Notes under the pieces: model-generated | What the model was told of the DNA's origin: nothing | The model's input: only the letters and a program-made list of their open reading frames with translations | Databases searched by the model: none | Program-made: the position numbers and the translations under genes | Assembly (NCBI RefSeq): GCF_029626265.1 | Contig: NZ_JARUBN010000001.1 | Location: forward strand, 372,001-436,000 | Source: Micromonospora sp. WMMD1102 | Lineage (GTDB): Bacteria > Actinomycetota > Actinomycetes > Mycobacteriales > Micromonosporaceae | DNA length: 64,000 nt | Direction: 5' to 3' | Shown here: piece by piece, positions 35,071-45,022 of the stretch | How the letters are laid out: each line of letters begins with the position of its first letter | How positions within the stretch are numbered: position 1 is the first letter of the stretch

Positions 35071-36207
35071 GTGACCAACGACCCGTCGAAGTCCGTGGCT
35101 GACGACCCGCCCGAGCGGGCGCAGCCGGAACGCCCGCTGCGCATCGCGATGATCGTCCCGCCCTGGTACGAGCTGCCGCCGCCCGGCTACGGCGGACTGG
35201 AGCAGGTCTGCTCGGCCCTGGTCGACGCCCTGGTGGCCAAGGGACACCAGGTGACCCTCTTCGGCGCGGGCAGCGGTACGGGCACCGCCGCGCACTTCGT
35301 CGCCACCGTCGGCGAGTTGCAGCACCCCCGGCTGGGCGAGACGCTGCCGGAGCTGGCCCACCTGTCCCGGGTCAACCGGATGATCACGCCGGAGTCGTTC
35401 GACATCGTGCACGACCACACCACCGCCGGCCCGTACGTCGCCGACCGGGCGGTGCCGACCGTCAGCACGGTGCACGGCAAGCCGACCGGCGAGCTGCGGG
35501 AGGTGCTCGCCGACGTCGACCCGAAGGTCGGGCTGGTCGCCATCTCACACACCCAGCGCCGGCTGGCCCCCGAACTGCCCTGGGTCGCCACCGTGCACAA
35601 CGGGATGTCGACCCGCAACCTGGTGACCAAGTCGGCGCCGGGAATGGGCCCGGTGCTCTGGCTGGCCCGGTTCGACGCCGACAAGGGCCCGGACCTGGCC
35701 ATCGAGGCGTGCCGGGCCGCCGACCTGCCGCTGGTGCTGGCCGGCAAGTGCGACGAGCGGTCCGAGCGCCGCTATCTCGAACAGGTCGTCGAACCGATGC
35801 TCGGCCCGGACGTGACGGTGCTGCGCAACCCGGACCGGGACGCCACGGTCCGGCTGATGCTCGCCGCCCGCTGCCTGATCATGCCGATCCGCTGGGAGGA
35901 GCCGTTCGGCATGGTGATGGTGGAGGCGATGGCCAGCGGTACCCCGGTGGTGGCGCTGAACCGGGGTGCCGTGCCGGAGCTGGTCCGGCACGGGGAGACC
36001 GGGCTGATCTGCGACGACCCGGCCGAGCTGGGGCCGGCGCTGCGCGAGGTGTCCCGACTGGACCCGGCGGTCTGTGCGGCGCACGTGCGCCGGGAGTTCT
36101 CCGCCGAGCGGATGGCCGACGACTACGAGCGGGTCTACCGGTCCGTGCTCGCGCCGGGACCGGAAAACCCGGTCCGGCCGGCGTCGGCACCGACCGGCGC
36201 CTGGTGA
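35071..36207 (+). CDS. glycosyltransferase family 4
   Basis: A 378-aa GT-B glycosyltransferase. The N-terminal domain carries PPPGYGGLEQVCSALVDAL (the glycine loop) and DIVHDHT. The C-terminal domain has PVLWLARFDADKGPDLAIEA and the nucleotide-sugar motif EEPFGMVMVEAMASGTPVVAL, which contains the E-x7-E pair. It has no membrane segment, so it probably acts at the cytoplasmic face on a lipid or metabolite acceptor. GGGGGGAGGA precedes the GTG start. Donor and acceptor are unknown. A 19-bp direct repeat follows the gene. Confidence 0.9.
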   Translation: MTNDPSKSVADDPPERAQPERPLRIAMIVPPWYELPPPGYGGLEQVCSALVDALVAKGHQVTLFGAGSGTGTAAHFVATVGELQHPRLGETLPELAHLSRVNRMITPESFDIVHDHTTAGPYVADRAVPTVSTVHGKPTGELREVLADVDPKVGLVAISHTQRRLAPELPWVATVHNGMSTRNLVTKSAPGMGPVLWLARFDADKGPDLAIEACRAADLPLVLAGKCDERSERRYLEQVVEPMLGPDVTVLRNPDRDATVRLMLAARCLIMPIRWEEPFGMVMVEAMASGTPVVALNRGAVPELVRHGETGLICDDPAELGPALREVSRLDPAVCAAHVRREFSAERMADDYERVYRSVLAPGPENPVRPASAPTGAW

Positions 36208-36252
36208 GACCGCCGGCCGCCGCCCGCCCCGGTCACGGCCACCGACCGGTTC

Positions 36253-36297
36253 CGGGTACGACGTCAGCCACTTGATTTCGGGTACGACGTCAGCCAC
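36253..36297 (+). repeat. 19-bp direct repeat upstream of the M50 protease gene
   Basis: CGGGTACGACGTCAGCCAC occurs at 36253-36271 and again at 36279-36297 (26-bp period, 7-bp spacer). It lies about 90 bp before the GTG start of the protease gene, a good position for a two-site operator or activator site. Confidence 0.7.
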
Positions 36298-36387
36298 GCT
36301 CCCTGTCGGGTAGTGGACGCGCGGGCGTCAGAGTGGGATCGACGCCTTACTCTGCATGCCGCAGCAGCACGTGGAGGGCAGGGGTCG

Positions 36388-39300
36388 GTGGCCGTCGTCG
36401 AGAGCCGGGTGAGCGTCTGGGAGGCTCTGGCCGGTCGTGCCCCGGGCAGGCCGGTCGGACCGGCCGACCGTGGACTGTGGACCGCCGTCGTCGAACGGCT
36501 GAACCCGGCCCGGGCCCGCCCGGTGCTCCGCCCCGGCATCGAGCGCGCCGAACTGGTCTCGGTGCGCGGCGTGCCGTACGTGATGCTCCGTTCGCCGGAC
36601 CCCGGCGGCAACGCCTGCTACCTGCGGCTGTCGCCGGAGGAGTGGCGGCTCGCCGAGCTGATGGACGGCACCCGCACGGTCGCCCGGCTGGTCGCCGAGT
36701 TCGCCCGGATCGCCGGCCGGCTCGCCCCGGAGCAGGTGACCCGGGTCGTCGCCGACCTGGCCGGCAACCGGATGCTGGCCGAGCTGCCGGTGGACGCGTT
36801 CCGGCCGCTGGACCGGGTGCACCGGCGACCCTGGCCGGTGCGGCTCGGCCGGGGGCTGCTCGCCGCCGCCAAGGGGCAGCGCACGGTGGTGGCCGACGTG
36901 AACCGGCTGGTCGAGCTGGTCTACCGGGCCGGTGGGCGGCTGCTCTTCACCCGGGTCGCCGCCGGGCTGCTCGGCGCGGTGGCCCTGGCCGGGCTGCTGC
37001 TCTTCGGCTGGACGTGGTGGGCCGGCAGCCAGTCGCTGTTCCTCACCGACGGCTCGTACGCGGCCGGTGCGGCGGTGCTGCTCGGGCTGAACGTACTCGC
37101 GCTGGCCTGTCACGAGCTGGGGCACGCGCTCGCCACCAAGCACGCCGGTCGGCGGGTGCCGGCCGCCGGGTTCCTGGTCTACTTCGGCATCCCGTCGGTG
37201 TTCGTCGACACCACCGACGTCTGGATGGCCGGTCGCCGGGCCCGGATGCTGACCACGGCGGCCGGTCCGGCGGCCGGACTGGTGCTGGCCGGTCTCGCCC
37301 AGCTCGTCGGCGTACTGGTGCCGGAGGCGGCGCCGTGGACGTTCAAGCTCGCCTTCGCCTGGTATCTCAACGCCCTGTTCAACCTGAACCCGTTCCTCGC
37401 CCTCGACGGCTACTACCTGCTGATGGACTGGTTGGAGATCCCCAACCTGCGTGCCCGTGGCCTCGCCTGGCTGCTGGCCAGGCTGCGCCGCCGCCCCCCG
37501 GGCTGGGCGCAACTGGACCGGGAGGGCCGGATCGTCGCCCTGTACGGCACCCTGGCCCTGCTCTGGGTGGTCGTCGCCGTCAACCTCGGCTGGCGGATCT
37601 GGACCGACCGGGTCGCCGGGCTGGTACTCGGACTGTGGCGCTCCGGCTGGCCGGCCAGGCTGCTGCTCGTGGCAGTCGTCGCCGGGCTGGCCGCCCCGCT
37701 CGTCTACCTGGTCGCCGGCTGGCTCGCCCGGCGGGTCCGGCGGCTGCGTGCCCGCTGGGCGGAGCGGCGGCAGCGGCTGGACCTGCCCCGCCGGCTGGAC
37801 GCGCTGCGTACCTCGCCGCTGGGCCGGCTGCCCGAGGCGACCCTGGCCGAGCTGGCCCGGCGGGCCCACTGGGTACGTCCGCGTACCGGTCAGCAACTGG
37901 TCTTCGCCGGTGCCGCGCAGTCGACGGTCTTCGTGGTCGTCGACGGCGCGATGGAGGGCCGGCAGCCGGGTGACCCGGGCGGGCTGGTCCGGCAGCGGCT
38001 CGGCCCCGGCGGGGTGGTCGGGCTGGCCAGCGCGCTCACCGGCACCCCGGCCACCCTCGACTGGCACACCGCCGGGACGCTGCTGCTGGGGTTGCCGGCC
38101 CCGGCGGTGGTCGTCGGGGTCGGGCCGCTGCCCGGCCCGCCGCCCAGCGAACGGGCCGCCGCCGAGACGCTCTTCGCCGAGGCTCCGGCGCTGCGCGGGC
38201 TCAGCGCCGAGGACCGGATGGGGCTGGTTTCCGGCGCCCTCGTCTCGTCGGTCGCCGCCGGTGACCCGATCGTGCTCGCCGGGCCGAACGACGCGGTGGT
38301 GGTGGAGTCCGGGGTGATCGAGCTGCCGGACGGCACCCAGCTGCGCCGGGGCACCCTGATCGGCCCGGCCGGGGAGGGCGAGCCGGGTACGGTGGCGACC
38401 GCGCGTACGCCGGTCCGGGTCTGGGCGCTGCCGGCCGTCACCGGCCTGCCGCTGCTCTTCGACACCTCGGGCGGCGCGACCCCGGCCGCCCCGCCCGGAC
38501 CCGGCACACCGGGCAGCCCGCCCCGGGCCGGCGTCCACCCCGACGGCGGCTATCCGCCGCTGGCCGCCCCGCCCGGACCGCCGCCGCCGCAGGCGGACCC
38601 CGACGTCGACCGTCGCTTCGAGCGCCGGCTCTGGTGGCTGGTCCTGCTCCTGTTGCTGCTGGCCCTGCTCAGCACGGCCGCCAACCTGGTCCCCGGCCCG
38701 GCCTGGGCGGAGATGCCCGCCGACCGGGCACTGCTCAGTGCCGAGGAGGGAACTGTCGACACGACCGTGGACGGCCGGAGCCTGCTGCTGGCCGAGGGCG
38801 AGCGGAGCTACGTCTCCGAAGGTGACCAGATCCGGCTGCCGGCCCGGTCCCGTGCCGTACTGACCTTCCGGGGCGGTGCGACGGTGACGTTCTGCGCCGG
38901 CTCCCGGGCCGTACTCGGACCACTGTGGAGCGACGGCGGGCGGACCGTCACCCCGCACGGCCGGCTGACCCTGGACACCGGGCGGATGGTCGCCGACACC
39001 GAGAGCCCGAGCGGTGCCTTCGAGCCACTGGCGCTGCTGGTGGACCGGACCGGCGGCGGGATCGGCAACCGCGGAGCGGCCCGGTACGCCGCCTGGACCC
39101 GGGGGATCGAGGTCTCCACCGGCGAGGTGCGGGTCACCGGAGTACGCCAGCCGGAGCAGCGCCGCCCGCTGGGCTGCGGCGGTGGTACGGCGCCGGACGG
39201 CACCGGCTCGTCCCCGACAGGTACCCCGGACGAGCCGGAACCGACGACCGGCCTGCCGTTCCCGACCCCGACGGCATCGGTGAGCGCCACCCCCGGCACT

Positions 39301-39810
39301 CCCGGGCCGACCCCGGCCACCCCGGGCAGCACCCCGACCGGCACGTCCAGCACCCCGGCTACCACCCCGACCACCGGCCCGCCGAGGACCCCGCCGCGCA
39401 CCACACCTCCGCCCACCAGCGCCGCCCCGACCACCCCGCCGGCCAACCGGCCACCGGTGATCAGCTGGCAGCGCGACCCGGGCGGCACGCTGAGCCAGCA
39501 GACCGCGAGCGGCGGCTGCACCGAGCACCCGACCACCACGACTGCGGTGGTGAACGTCTCGGACGACCGGGACGCCGGCCAGTCCCTGGTGGTGACCGTG
39601 CACTGGAGCGGCTTCGCCAGCGGCTCGGCCCGGATGTCCCCGGACGGCGCCTACTACGGCACCGTCGGGCCGGTGCCGTACCCCGGGCAGGACAACCGGG
39701 GCGGCACGCTCGACGTCTGGGTCACCGCGACGGACAGCCAGAAGGCGGAGTCCACCCTGGCGGGCAGCCCGATCACGGTGGCCGGCTGCACCCAGGTGAC
39801 CATCAGGTGA
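36388..39810 (+). CDS. RRE/PqqD-like, M50 metalloprotease, cNMP-like, FecR-like membrane protein
   Basis: A 1140-aa protein. Residues about 45-145 form a PqqD-like winged helix (CYLRLSPEEWRLAELMDGTRTV), the RiPP-recognition fold. Membrane helices carry the site-2-protease motif HELGH (His242, Glu243, His246) and NPFLALDG (Asp340), so all zinc ligands are present. Two degenerate cyclic-nucleotide-binding-like jelly rolls follow (about 495-590 and 600-695), then a Pro-rich linker, a membrane helix (about 752-772), a FecR-like extracytoplasmic domain, a Pro/Thr tail and an Ig-like end with two cysteines. The GTG at 36388 has GGAGGG upstream. It probably processes or exports a peptide; the substrate is inferred. 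Confidence 0.85.
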   Translation: MAVVESRVSVWEALAGRAPGRPVGPADRGLWTAVVERLNPARARPVLRPGIERAELVSVRGVPYVMLRSPDPGGNACYLRLSPEEWRLAELMDGTRTVARLVAEFARIAGRLAPEQVTRVVADLAGNRMLAELPVDAFRPLDRVHRRPWPVRLGRGLLAAAKGQRTVVADVNRLVELVYRAGGRLLFTRVAAGLLGAVALAGLLLFGWTWWAGSQSLFLTDGSYAAGAAVLLGLNVLALACHELGHALATKHAGRRVPAAGFLVYFGIPSVFVDTTDVWMAGRRARMLTTAAGPAAGLVLAGLAQLVGVLVPEAAPWTFKLAFAWYLNALFNLNPFLALDGYYLLMDWLEIPNLRARGLAWLLARLRRRPPGWAQLDREGRIVALYGTLALLWVVVAVNLGWRIWTDRVAGLVLGLWRSGWPARLLLVAVVAGLAAPLVYLVAGWLARRVRRLRARWAERRQRLDLPRRLDALRTSPLGRLPEATLAELARRAHWVRPRTGQQLVFAGAAQSTVFVVVDGAMEGRQPGDPGGLVRQRLGPGGVVGLASALTGTPATLDWHTAGTLLLGLPAPAVVVGVGPLPGPPPSERAAAETLFAEAPALRGLSAEDRMGLVSGALVSSVAAGDPIVLAGPNDAVVVESGVIELPDGTQLRRGTLIGPAGEGEPGTVATARTPVRVWALPAVTGLPLLFDTSGGATPAAPPGPGTPGSPPRAGVHPDGGYPPLAAPPGPPPPQADPDVDRRFERRLWWLVLLLLLLALLSTAANLVPGPAWAEMPADRALLSAEEGTVDTTVDGRSLLLAEGERSYVSEGDQIRLPARSRAVLTFRGGATVTFCAGSRAVLGPLWSDGGRTVTPHGRLTLDTGRMVADTESPSGAFEPLALLVDRTGGGIGNRGAARYAAWTRGIEVSTGEVRVTGVRQPEQRRPLGCGGGTAPDGTGSSPTGTPDEPEPTTGLPFPTPTASVSATPGTPGPTPATPGSTPTGTSSTPATTPTTGPPRTPPRTTPPPTSAAPTTPPANRPPVISWQRDPGGTLSQQTASGGCTEHPTTTTAVVNVSDDRDAGQSLVVTVHWSGFASGSARMSPDGAYYGTVGPVPYPGQDNRGGTLDVWVTATDSQKAESTLAGSPITVAGCTQVTIR

Positions 39811-39819
39811 GGAGACGCA

Positions 39820-40035
39820 GTGCTCTGTTGGTTCTGTCCGAAGGCGGCCCGGGGCGGGTGCCGGTTCTGCGGGCGCGGCCTCTGCGAGGACCATGCGCGG
39901 TTCGGCCCGTACCTGTTGCAGGTGCACCGTTCCGAGACGCGCGGCCGGGCCGAGGCGCTGGTGGTGGAGGACGCCCTCCAGTGCGGCACCTGCCGGCCAC
40001 GCCCGCAGCCGGTGCCGATGCCGGAACTGGACTGA
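39820..40035 (+). CDS. small zinc-binding protein coupled to the M50 protease
   Basis: A 71-aa protein with eight cysteine/histidine-type ligands early on (CWFC, CRFCGRGLCEDH) and a second CGTC pair near the C-terminus, resembling a B-box or treble-clef zinc finger. It starts 9 bp after the protease stop, with GGAG between, so the two are surely co-transcribed. It may help recognise the protease or its substrate. I do not know a characterised homologue. Confidence 0.82.
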   Translation: MLCWFCPKAARGGCRFCGRGLCEDHARFGPYLLQVHRSETRGRAEALVVEDALQCGTCRPRPQPVPMPELD

Positions 40036-40189
40036 TCCCGTCCGCAGGCCTGTCGGTCCCGTTCGGGGTACCCCGTCGTCCCCTTCTCGTCCGTCGCAGG
40101 GTTCGCCGTCCGGTCCGTCGGGCCGATGTCCCGGGCTGGCGGTGCCCGGATAGCCTGGGGACGCCCCGGCGGGTGCGAGGAGGCGGCAC

Positions 40190-41221
40190 GTGAGTGACTT
40201 CGACGACGTACTCGAACGGCTGGTAGGCGATCCGGCGTTCGCCGCCGCCCTCGCCGCCGACCCGGTGCACACCCTGGCCGGCTACCGGCTCGACGCCGAC
40301 GAGTTGGCGCTGCTCCGGCTCCAGGTCGGCGGCAGCGGCGACGGTCAGCACGGCGTCGAGACCCGGGCCAACCAGTCGAGCCTGTTCGGCATGTTCAGCC
40401 CGCTCGCCGGGCTGGCCGGCGCGCTGCCCACCCCCGGCGGGTTCCCCACGGCGGGTGGGTTGCCCACGGCGGCCGAGGTCGGCGGCGCCGGCCTCGGACC
40501 GGCCGGGGGTGGCGGCGGCAACGCACCGGCGGTGACCCAGGGCTTCGGGGCGGCCGGCGGTCCCGGTGACGGCGTGCCACCGCTGGCCGGGGCGTCGGGC
40601 TGCGCGGCGCCGGTCGGGCCGGGCACTGCCGGCGTACCCGTGGGTGGGCTGGGCGGGCTCGGTGACGAGATCGGCCGGGAGCTCGGGGCGGCCACCGACG
40701 GGGCGCTGGCGCAGCCGGCGGGCGGCCTGGCCGGCGCGCTGGCGGACCCGGACGTCGGCCTCGCCGCCGCACTGGCCGGCGCCGAGTCCGGGTTCGGGCC
40801 GGCGCCCGGACCGGGGTTCGGGCCGCCGGCCGAGGTCGGGTTCGGGTCCGCGCCCGAGCCGGGAACGCCGGCCGAGGAGGGCTTGGGACCGGCCGGACCA
40901 CCTCCCGGCGCGACGGAGGCCGAGCCGGCTCTGCCGGCGGGCTACCGGACCCGGGTCGACGTCGACGGCGACGGCGACTGGGACAGGCACACGTTGCGGG
41001 GCCGGGCCGACGGCGGGGTGGACATCCTGGTCGACCTCGACCGAGACGGGCGGACCGACTTCGTCGGTCACGACCTGGACGCCGACGGGCTGGTCGAGAT
41101 CAGCGAGTACGACAAGAACCGTGACGGCTTCTTCGAGAAGCGGATGTACGACGACGACGGCGACGGCTGGATGGACCGGACCGTACGGGTCGACCCGCCG
41201 CCGGCCGGCAGCACCCGCTGA
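40190..41221 (+). CDS. protein with leader-like N-terminus and calcium-binding-like repeats
   Basis: A 343-aa protein without signal peptide or membrane helix. Residues 1-45 (VLERLVGDPAFAAALAADP, then TLAGYRLDADELALL) resemble the helical leader-like N-termini of Nif11/LigA-like precursors. A long Gly/Ala/Pro-rich region (about 60-245) contains FGP-type repeats. The C-terminal 95 residues carry five DxDxDG-type loops (DVDGDGDWD, DLDRDGRTD, DLDADGLVE, DKNRDGFFE, DDDGDGWMD). GAGGAGG precedes the GTG. Standing behind an RRE-bearing protease, it is the best candidate for that protease's substrate; this is inference. Confidence 0.83.
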   Translation: MSDFDDVLERLVGDPAFAAALAADPVHTLAGYRLDADELALLRLQVGGSGDGQHGVETRANQSSLFGMFSPLAGLAGALPTPGGFPTAGGLPTAAEVGGAGLGPAGGGGGNAPAVTQGFGAAGGPGDGVPPLAGASGCAAPVGPGTAGVPVGGLGGLGDEIGRELGAATDGALAQPAGGLAGALADPDVGLAAALAGAESGFGPAPGPGFGPPAEVGFGSAPEPGTPAEEGLGPAGPPPGATEAEPALPAGYRTRVDVDGDGDWDRHTLRGRADGGVDILVDLDRDGRTDFVGHDLDADGLVEISEYDKNRDGFFEKRMYDDDGDGWMDRTVRVDPPPAGSTR

Positions 41222-41258
41222 CCCCGTCGCAGCCGCACTGCGTCGCACCCACACCGCA

Positions 41259-41381
41259 CACCGGCCGTAGCCCCACGCACCGGCCGCAGCCCCACGCACC
41301 GAACCGTAGTCGCCCACCGACCGTAGCCAACCACCGACCGTAGCCAACCACCGACCGTAGCCGCGCACGGCTGTAGTCGTG
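41259..41381 (+). repeat. 17-19-bp degenerate tandem repeat, about seven copies
   Basis: Units based on CACCGACCGTAGCCAAC start at 41259, 41278, 41297, 41315, 41332, 41349 and 41366. The central three are nearly identical; the outer ones are 16-19 bp and diverged. The array fills the gap after the repeat-protein gene. Confidence 0.85.
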
Positions 41382-41422
41382 CAGCGGCCGGGACAGCACG
41401 GCATGGGACGCCGTGGCATTAT

Positions 41423-41488
41423 GCCGTCCGGCGCACCGGGTCCGGCCGTCCGGCGCACCGCGCGTGGCCGTCCGGCGCACCGGGACTG
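41423..41488 (+). repeat. 22-bp tandem repeat, three copies
   Basis: GCCGTCCGGCGCACCG plus six variable bases repeats at 41423, 41445 and 41467, about 40 bp before the ribosome site of the MalK-like ATPase gene. Confidence 0.88.
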
Positions 41489-41535
41489 GCGCGCAACCCG
41501 CCGGCCCCGGACGATGGCGTCAGGAGGTGGTCGCC

Positions 41536-42864
<1,329 letters not shown>

Positions 42865-42886
42865 CCGGGGAATCGGTGGCTGGGCG

Positions 42887-42910
42887 GGACCCGGGTGGCC
42901 AACCGGGTCC
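42887..42910 (+). terminator. 8-bp stem-loop after ABC ATPase gene
   Basis: GGACCCGG (42887-42894) pairs perfectly with CCGGGTCC (42903-42910), 22 bp past the stop. Confidence 0.55.
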
Positions 42911-42945
42911 GGTTGTCGGGCGGAGCGGACCTGCACCGGGCGGCA

Positions 42946-42966
42946 CGCCACCCCCGCCGGGTGGCG
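42946..42966 (-). terminator. 8-bp stem-loop after kinase gene
   Basis: CGCCACCC (42946-42953) pairs with GGGTGGCG (42959-42966) around CCGCC, 37 bp past the minus-strand kinase stop. Confidence 0.55.
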
Positions 42967-43003
42967 AGGTGTCGTCGCGGTTTATCCGCGGCGGTCGGGG
43001 GAC

Positions 43004-45022
43004 TCAGACCGCCCTGGCGAGCCGGAGCAGGGCGGTGTCGAGCAGTTCGGCGTACTCGGGTGAGATCGAACCCTCGTCCCGGCGGACCGTGACCTTGTCG
43101 CGCAGCAGGGAGACCTGGCCGGCCAGGTCCGCCGTCACGCCGCCCGAGTCGGCCCGCAGGTTGCGGAGATGGTTGCGCAGGTCCACCCCGGCGTGGTCCT
43201 CGATCTCGTTCGTCGCCACCCCGTCGTCGACGATCTGGTAGAGCTGGGCCATCACCTCGCTGATCGGCGCTGGTGGGATGTTGGGGTTGTCCCGGACGTC
43301 CGGCTGCCGGCCCGGCGCGGTGCTGGCCGGTGGCCCGGCCGTCGGAACCTCCGGCGCCGGGGTACCGGTCGGAGCAGGGGATTCCACCCGGTCCGGTCCG
43401 GCGGTCGTCGGTCCGGTGTTCGGCCGCGATTCCGGCTCCTCCCCCACGGTGGAGGCGAGCACGACGGTGGTGGTGAGCGCGACCAGCACGGCGGCGGCGA
43501 CCAGCAGGACCCGGCCACCCCGGGGCGGCTCGCCGGCCGGACCCGGCTGGGGTGGCGGCGCGGTCCGCTCCGGACCCGGTTGGGTCGACGGCGCGGTCCG
43601 CTCCGGACCCGGTTGGGGTGGCGGCGCGGTCCGCTCCGGACCCGGCTGTAGTGGCGGCGGGGTCCGGTCCGGAGGCGTTCGACCGGGCGGCGACAACCGC
43701 CGCTCCGGATCCGTCGCGGGTCGATCCCGTGGCGCGACCTCCGGCCCGCCCGCTGTGGCCGACCAGGCCGACGGCCCCGAGAGTTCCGAGGGCTGCGACA
43801 AATCCGTCACACCCGCACCCGACGCCGACCCCGCTCCCGCCGCCATACCCGGGCCCGTCGCCGACCCCGCACTCCCGACCGGACCCGGACCCGGACCCGT
43901 CGCCGGGCCATGGCCGGTTGCCGGCCCCAGGCCCGTTGCCGCAGCCGCAGGAGGACCCGCAGCCGCAGGCCGGCTGCCCGGCGTTGCCGGTGCATCGTCC
44001 CGTCGGGCTCGGGGCGCGTCCTCCGGGTCCGCCGGAGCCGGCTGCGGCAGCGGCGCCCGCATCGGTGTCGGGTCCGCCGATGGCCGGTCCGCCGATGCCC
44101 GGTCCGCCGTTGTCGGGGGCCCGGATGCCAGCATCGGCATCGGCAGTGTCCCCGGCCGGGTGTGGCCCAGCATGGCGCGTCGGGGGTCGGCGACCAGGAG
44201 CTGCTGGCGCAGCAACTCACCGACCTGGGCCGCCGTCGGCCGCTCGACCGGGTCGCGGGCCAGACAGCGCAGGCAGACGTCCGCCACCGCCGACGGCAGG
44301 TCGGGTACGCCGGTCAGCGTCGGCTCCGCCTCCGTCGCCAGCGCCCGGGTCAGCTCGTCCCAGGTGTCGGCCGGGAAGGGCACCCGGCCGGTCAGGGTCT
44401 CGTAGAGCAGCACACCCAGCGAGTACGTGTCGGTCGCCGGTTGCGCCGGGAGCCCGTCCAGCCGCTCCGGCGCGACGTACGCCGGGGTGCCGAACGTCTC
44501 GCCGTCCTCGTCCTCGTCCGGCGCGCCTACCTGGGTGGCGATGCCGAAGTCGAGCACCTTGGCACCGATCGCGGTCATCATGATGTTGGCCGGGGTGATG
44601 TCCCGGTGCACGATGCCGAGCCGGTGTGCGGCGGCCAGCGCCTCGGCCACCTGGGCGCAGATCTCGACCGCCGTCGGCCAGGGGAGCGGACCGGCGGTGA
44701 GTTCGGCCTTCAGTTCCTCGCCGGTGAGCAGCTCCATCACCACGAACGCGGTGATCCCGCCGTCCGGCCCCAGGGTCTCGCCGTAGTCGTGCACGGCGGT
44801 GACGTGTGGATGTACGAGTTGCGCGGCGGCTCGCGCCTCCTCCCGGACCATCTCCCGGAACTTCGCGTCGGCGGCGAGTGCGGCGGCGAGCACCTTCACC
44901 GCCACCACCCGGTCGAGCACCTCGTCGCGGGCCCGCCAGATCACCGACATACCGCCGGCGCCGATCCGGTCGATGAGCCGGTACCTGCGGGCGAGCAGGC
45001 CGCCCGCCTGCAACGCTGCCAT
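43004..45022 (-). CDS. PknB-type membrane serine/threonine protein kinase
   Basis: A 672-aa kinase. The catalytic domain spans about residues 10-275: GAGGMSVIWRA glycine loop, VAVKVL lysine, HRDITPANIM catalytic loop and DFG. A Pro/Ala/Gly-rich juxtamembrane region (about 300-500) includes a GPERTAPPPQP repeat. A single helix (about 502-522) leads to an extracellular domain with a helical C-terminus but no PASTA repeats, so the ligand differs from muropeptide-sensing PknB. ATG 45022 is preferred; GTG 45034 is an alternative. HRDIT replaces the common HRDVK, so the catalytic-loop lysine is missing; a pseudokinase or reduced activity should be considered. Confidence 0.9.
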   Translation of the reverse strand: MAALQAGGLLARRYRLIDRIGAGGMSVIWRARDEVLDRVVAVKVLAAALAADAKFREMVREEARAAAQLVHPHVTAVHDYGETLGPDGGITAFVVMELLTGEELKAELTAGPLPWPTAVEICAQVAEALAAAHRLGIVHRDITPANIMMTAIGAKVLDFGIATQVGAPDEDEDGETFGTPAYVAPERLDGLPAQPATDTYSLGVLLYETLTGRVPFPADTWDELTRALATEAEPTLTGVPDLPSAVADVCLRCLARDPVERPTAAQVGELLRQQLLVADPRRAMLGHTRPGTLPMPMLASGPPTTADRASADRPSADPTPMRAPLPQPAPADPEDAPRARRDDAPATPGSRPAAAGPPAAAATGLGPATGHGPATGPGPGPVGSAGSATGPGMAAGAGSASGAGVTDLSQPSELSGPSAWSATAGGPEVAPRDRPATDPERRLSPPGRTPPDRTPPPLQPGPERTAPPPQPGPERTAPSTQPGPERTAPPPQPGPAGEPPRGGRVLLVAAAVLVALTTTVVLASTVGEEPESRPNTGPTTAGPDRVESPAPTGTPAPEVPTAGPPASTAPGRQPDVRDNPNIPPAPISEVMAQLYQIVDDGVATNEIEDHAGVDLRNHLRNLRADSGGVTADLAGQVSLLRDKVTVRRDEGSISPEYAELLDTALLRLARAV
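43558..43656 (-). repeat. 33-bp in-frame repeat in kinase juxtamembrane region
   Basis: CGGTCCGCTCCGGACCCGG recurs at 43561, 43594 and 43627 (33-bp period), encoding three tandem 11-residue GPERTAPPPQP units on the minus strand. Confidence 0.88.

Noticed and set aside
36328..40272. 1314-codon open frame on the minus strand opposite the M50 protease gene
   Set aside because: Its translation is Gly/Arg/Gln/Pro-rich without any domain, and it runs antisense to a protein with clear motifs. Long antisense frames are expected at this GC content.
41259..41381. CRISPR-like spacing of the 17-19-bp repeats
   Set aside because: The units are directly adjacent with no spacers, are too short, and no cas genes are present.
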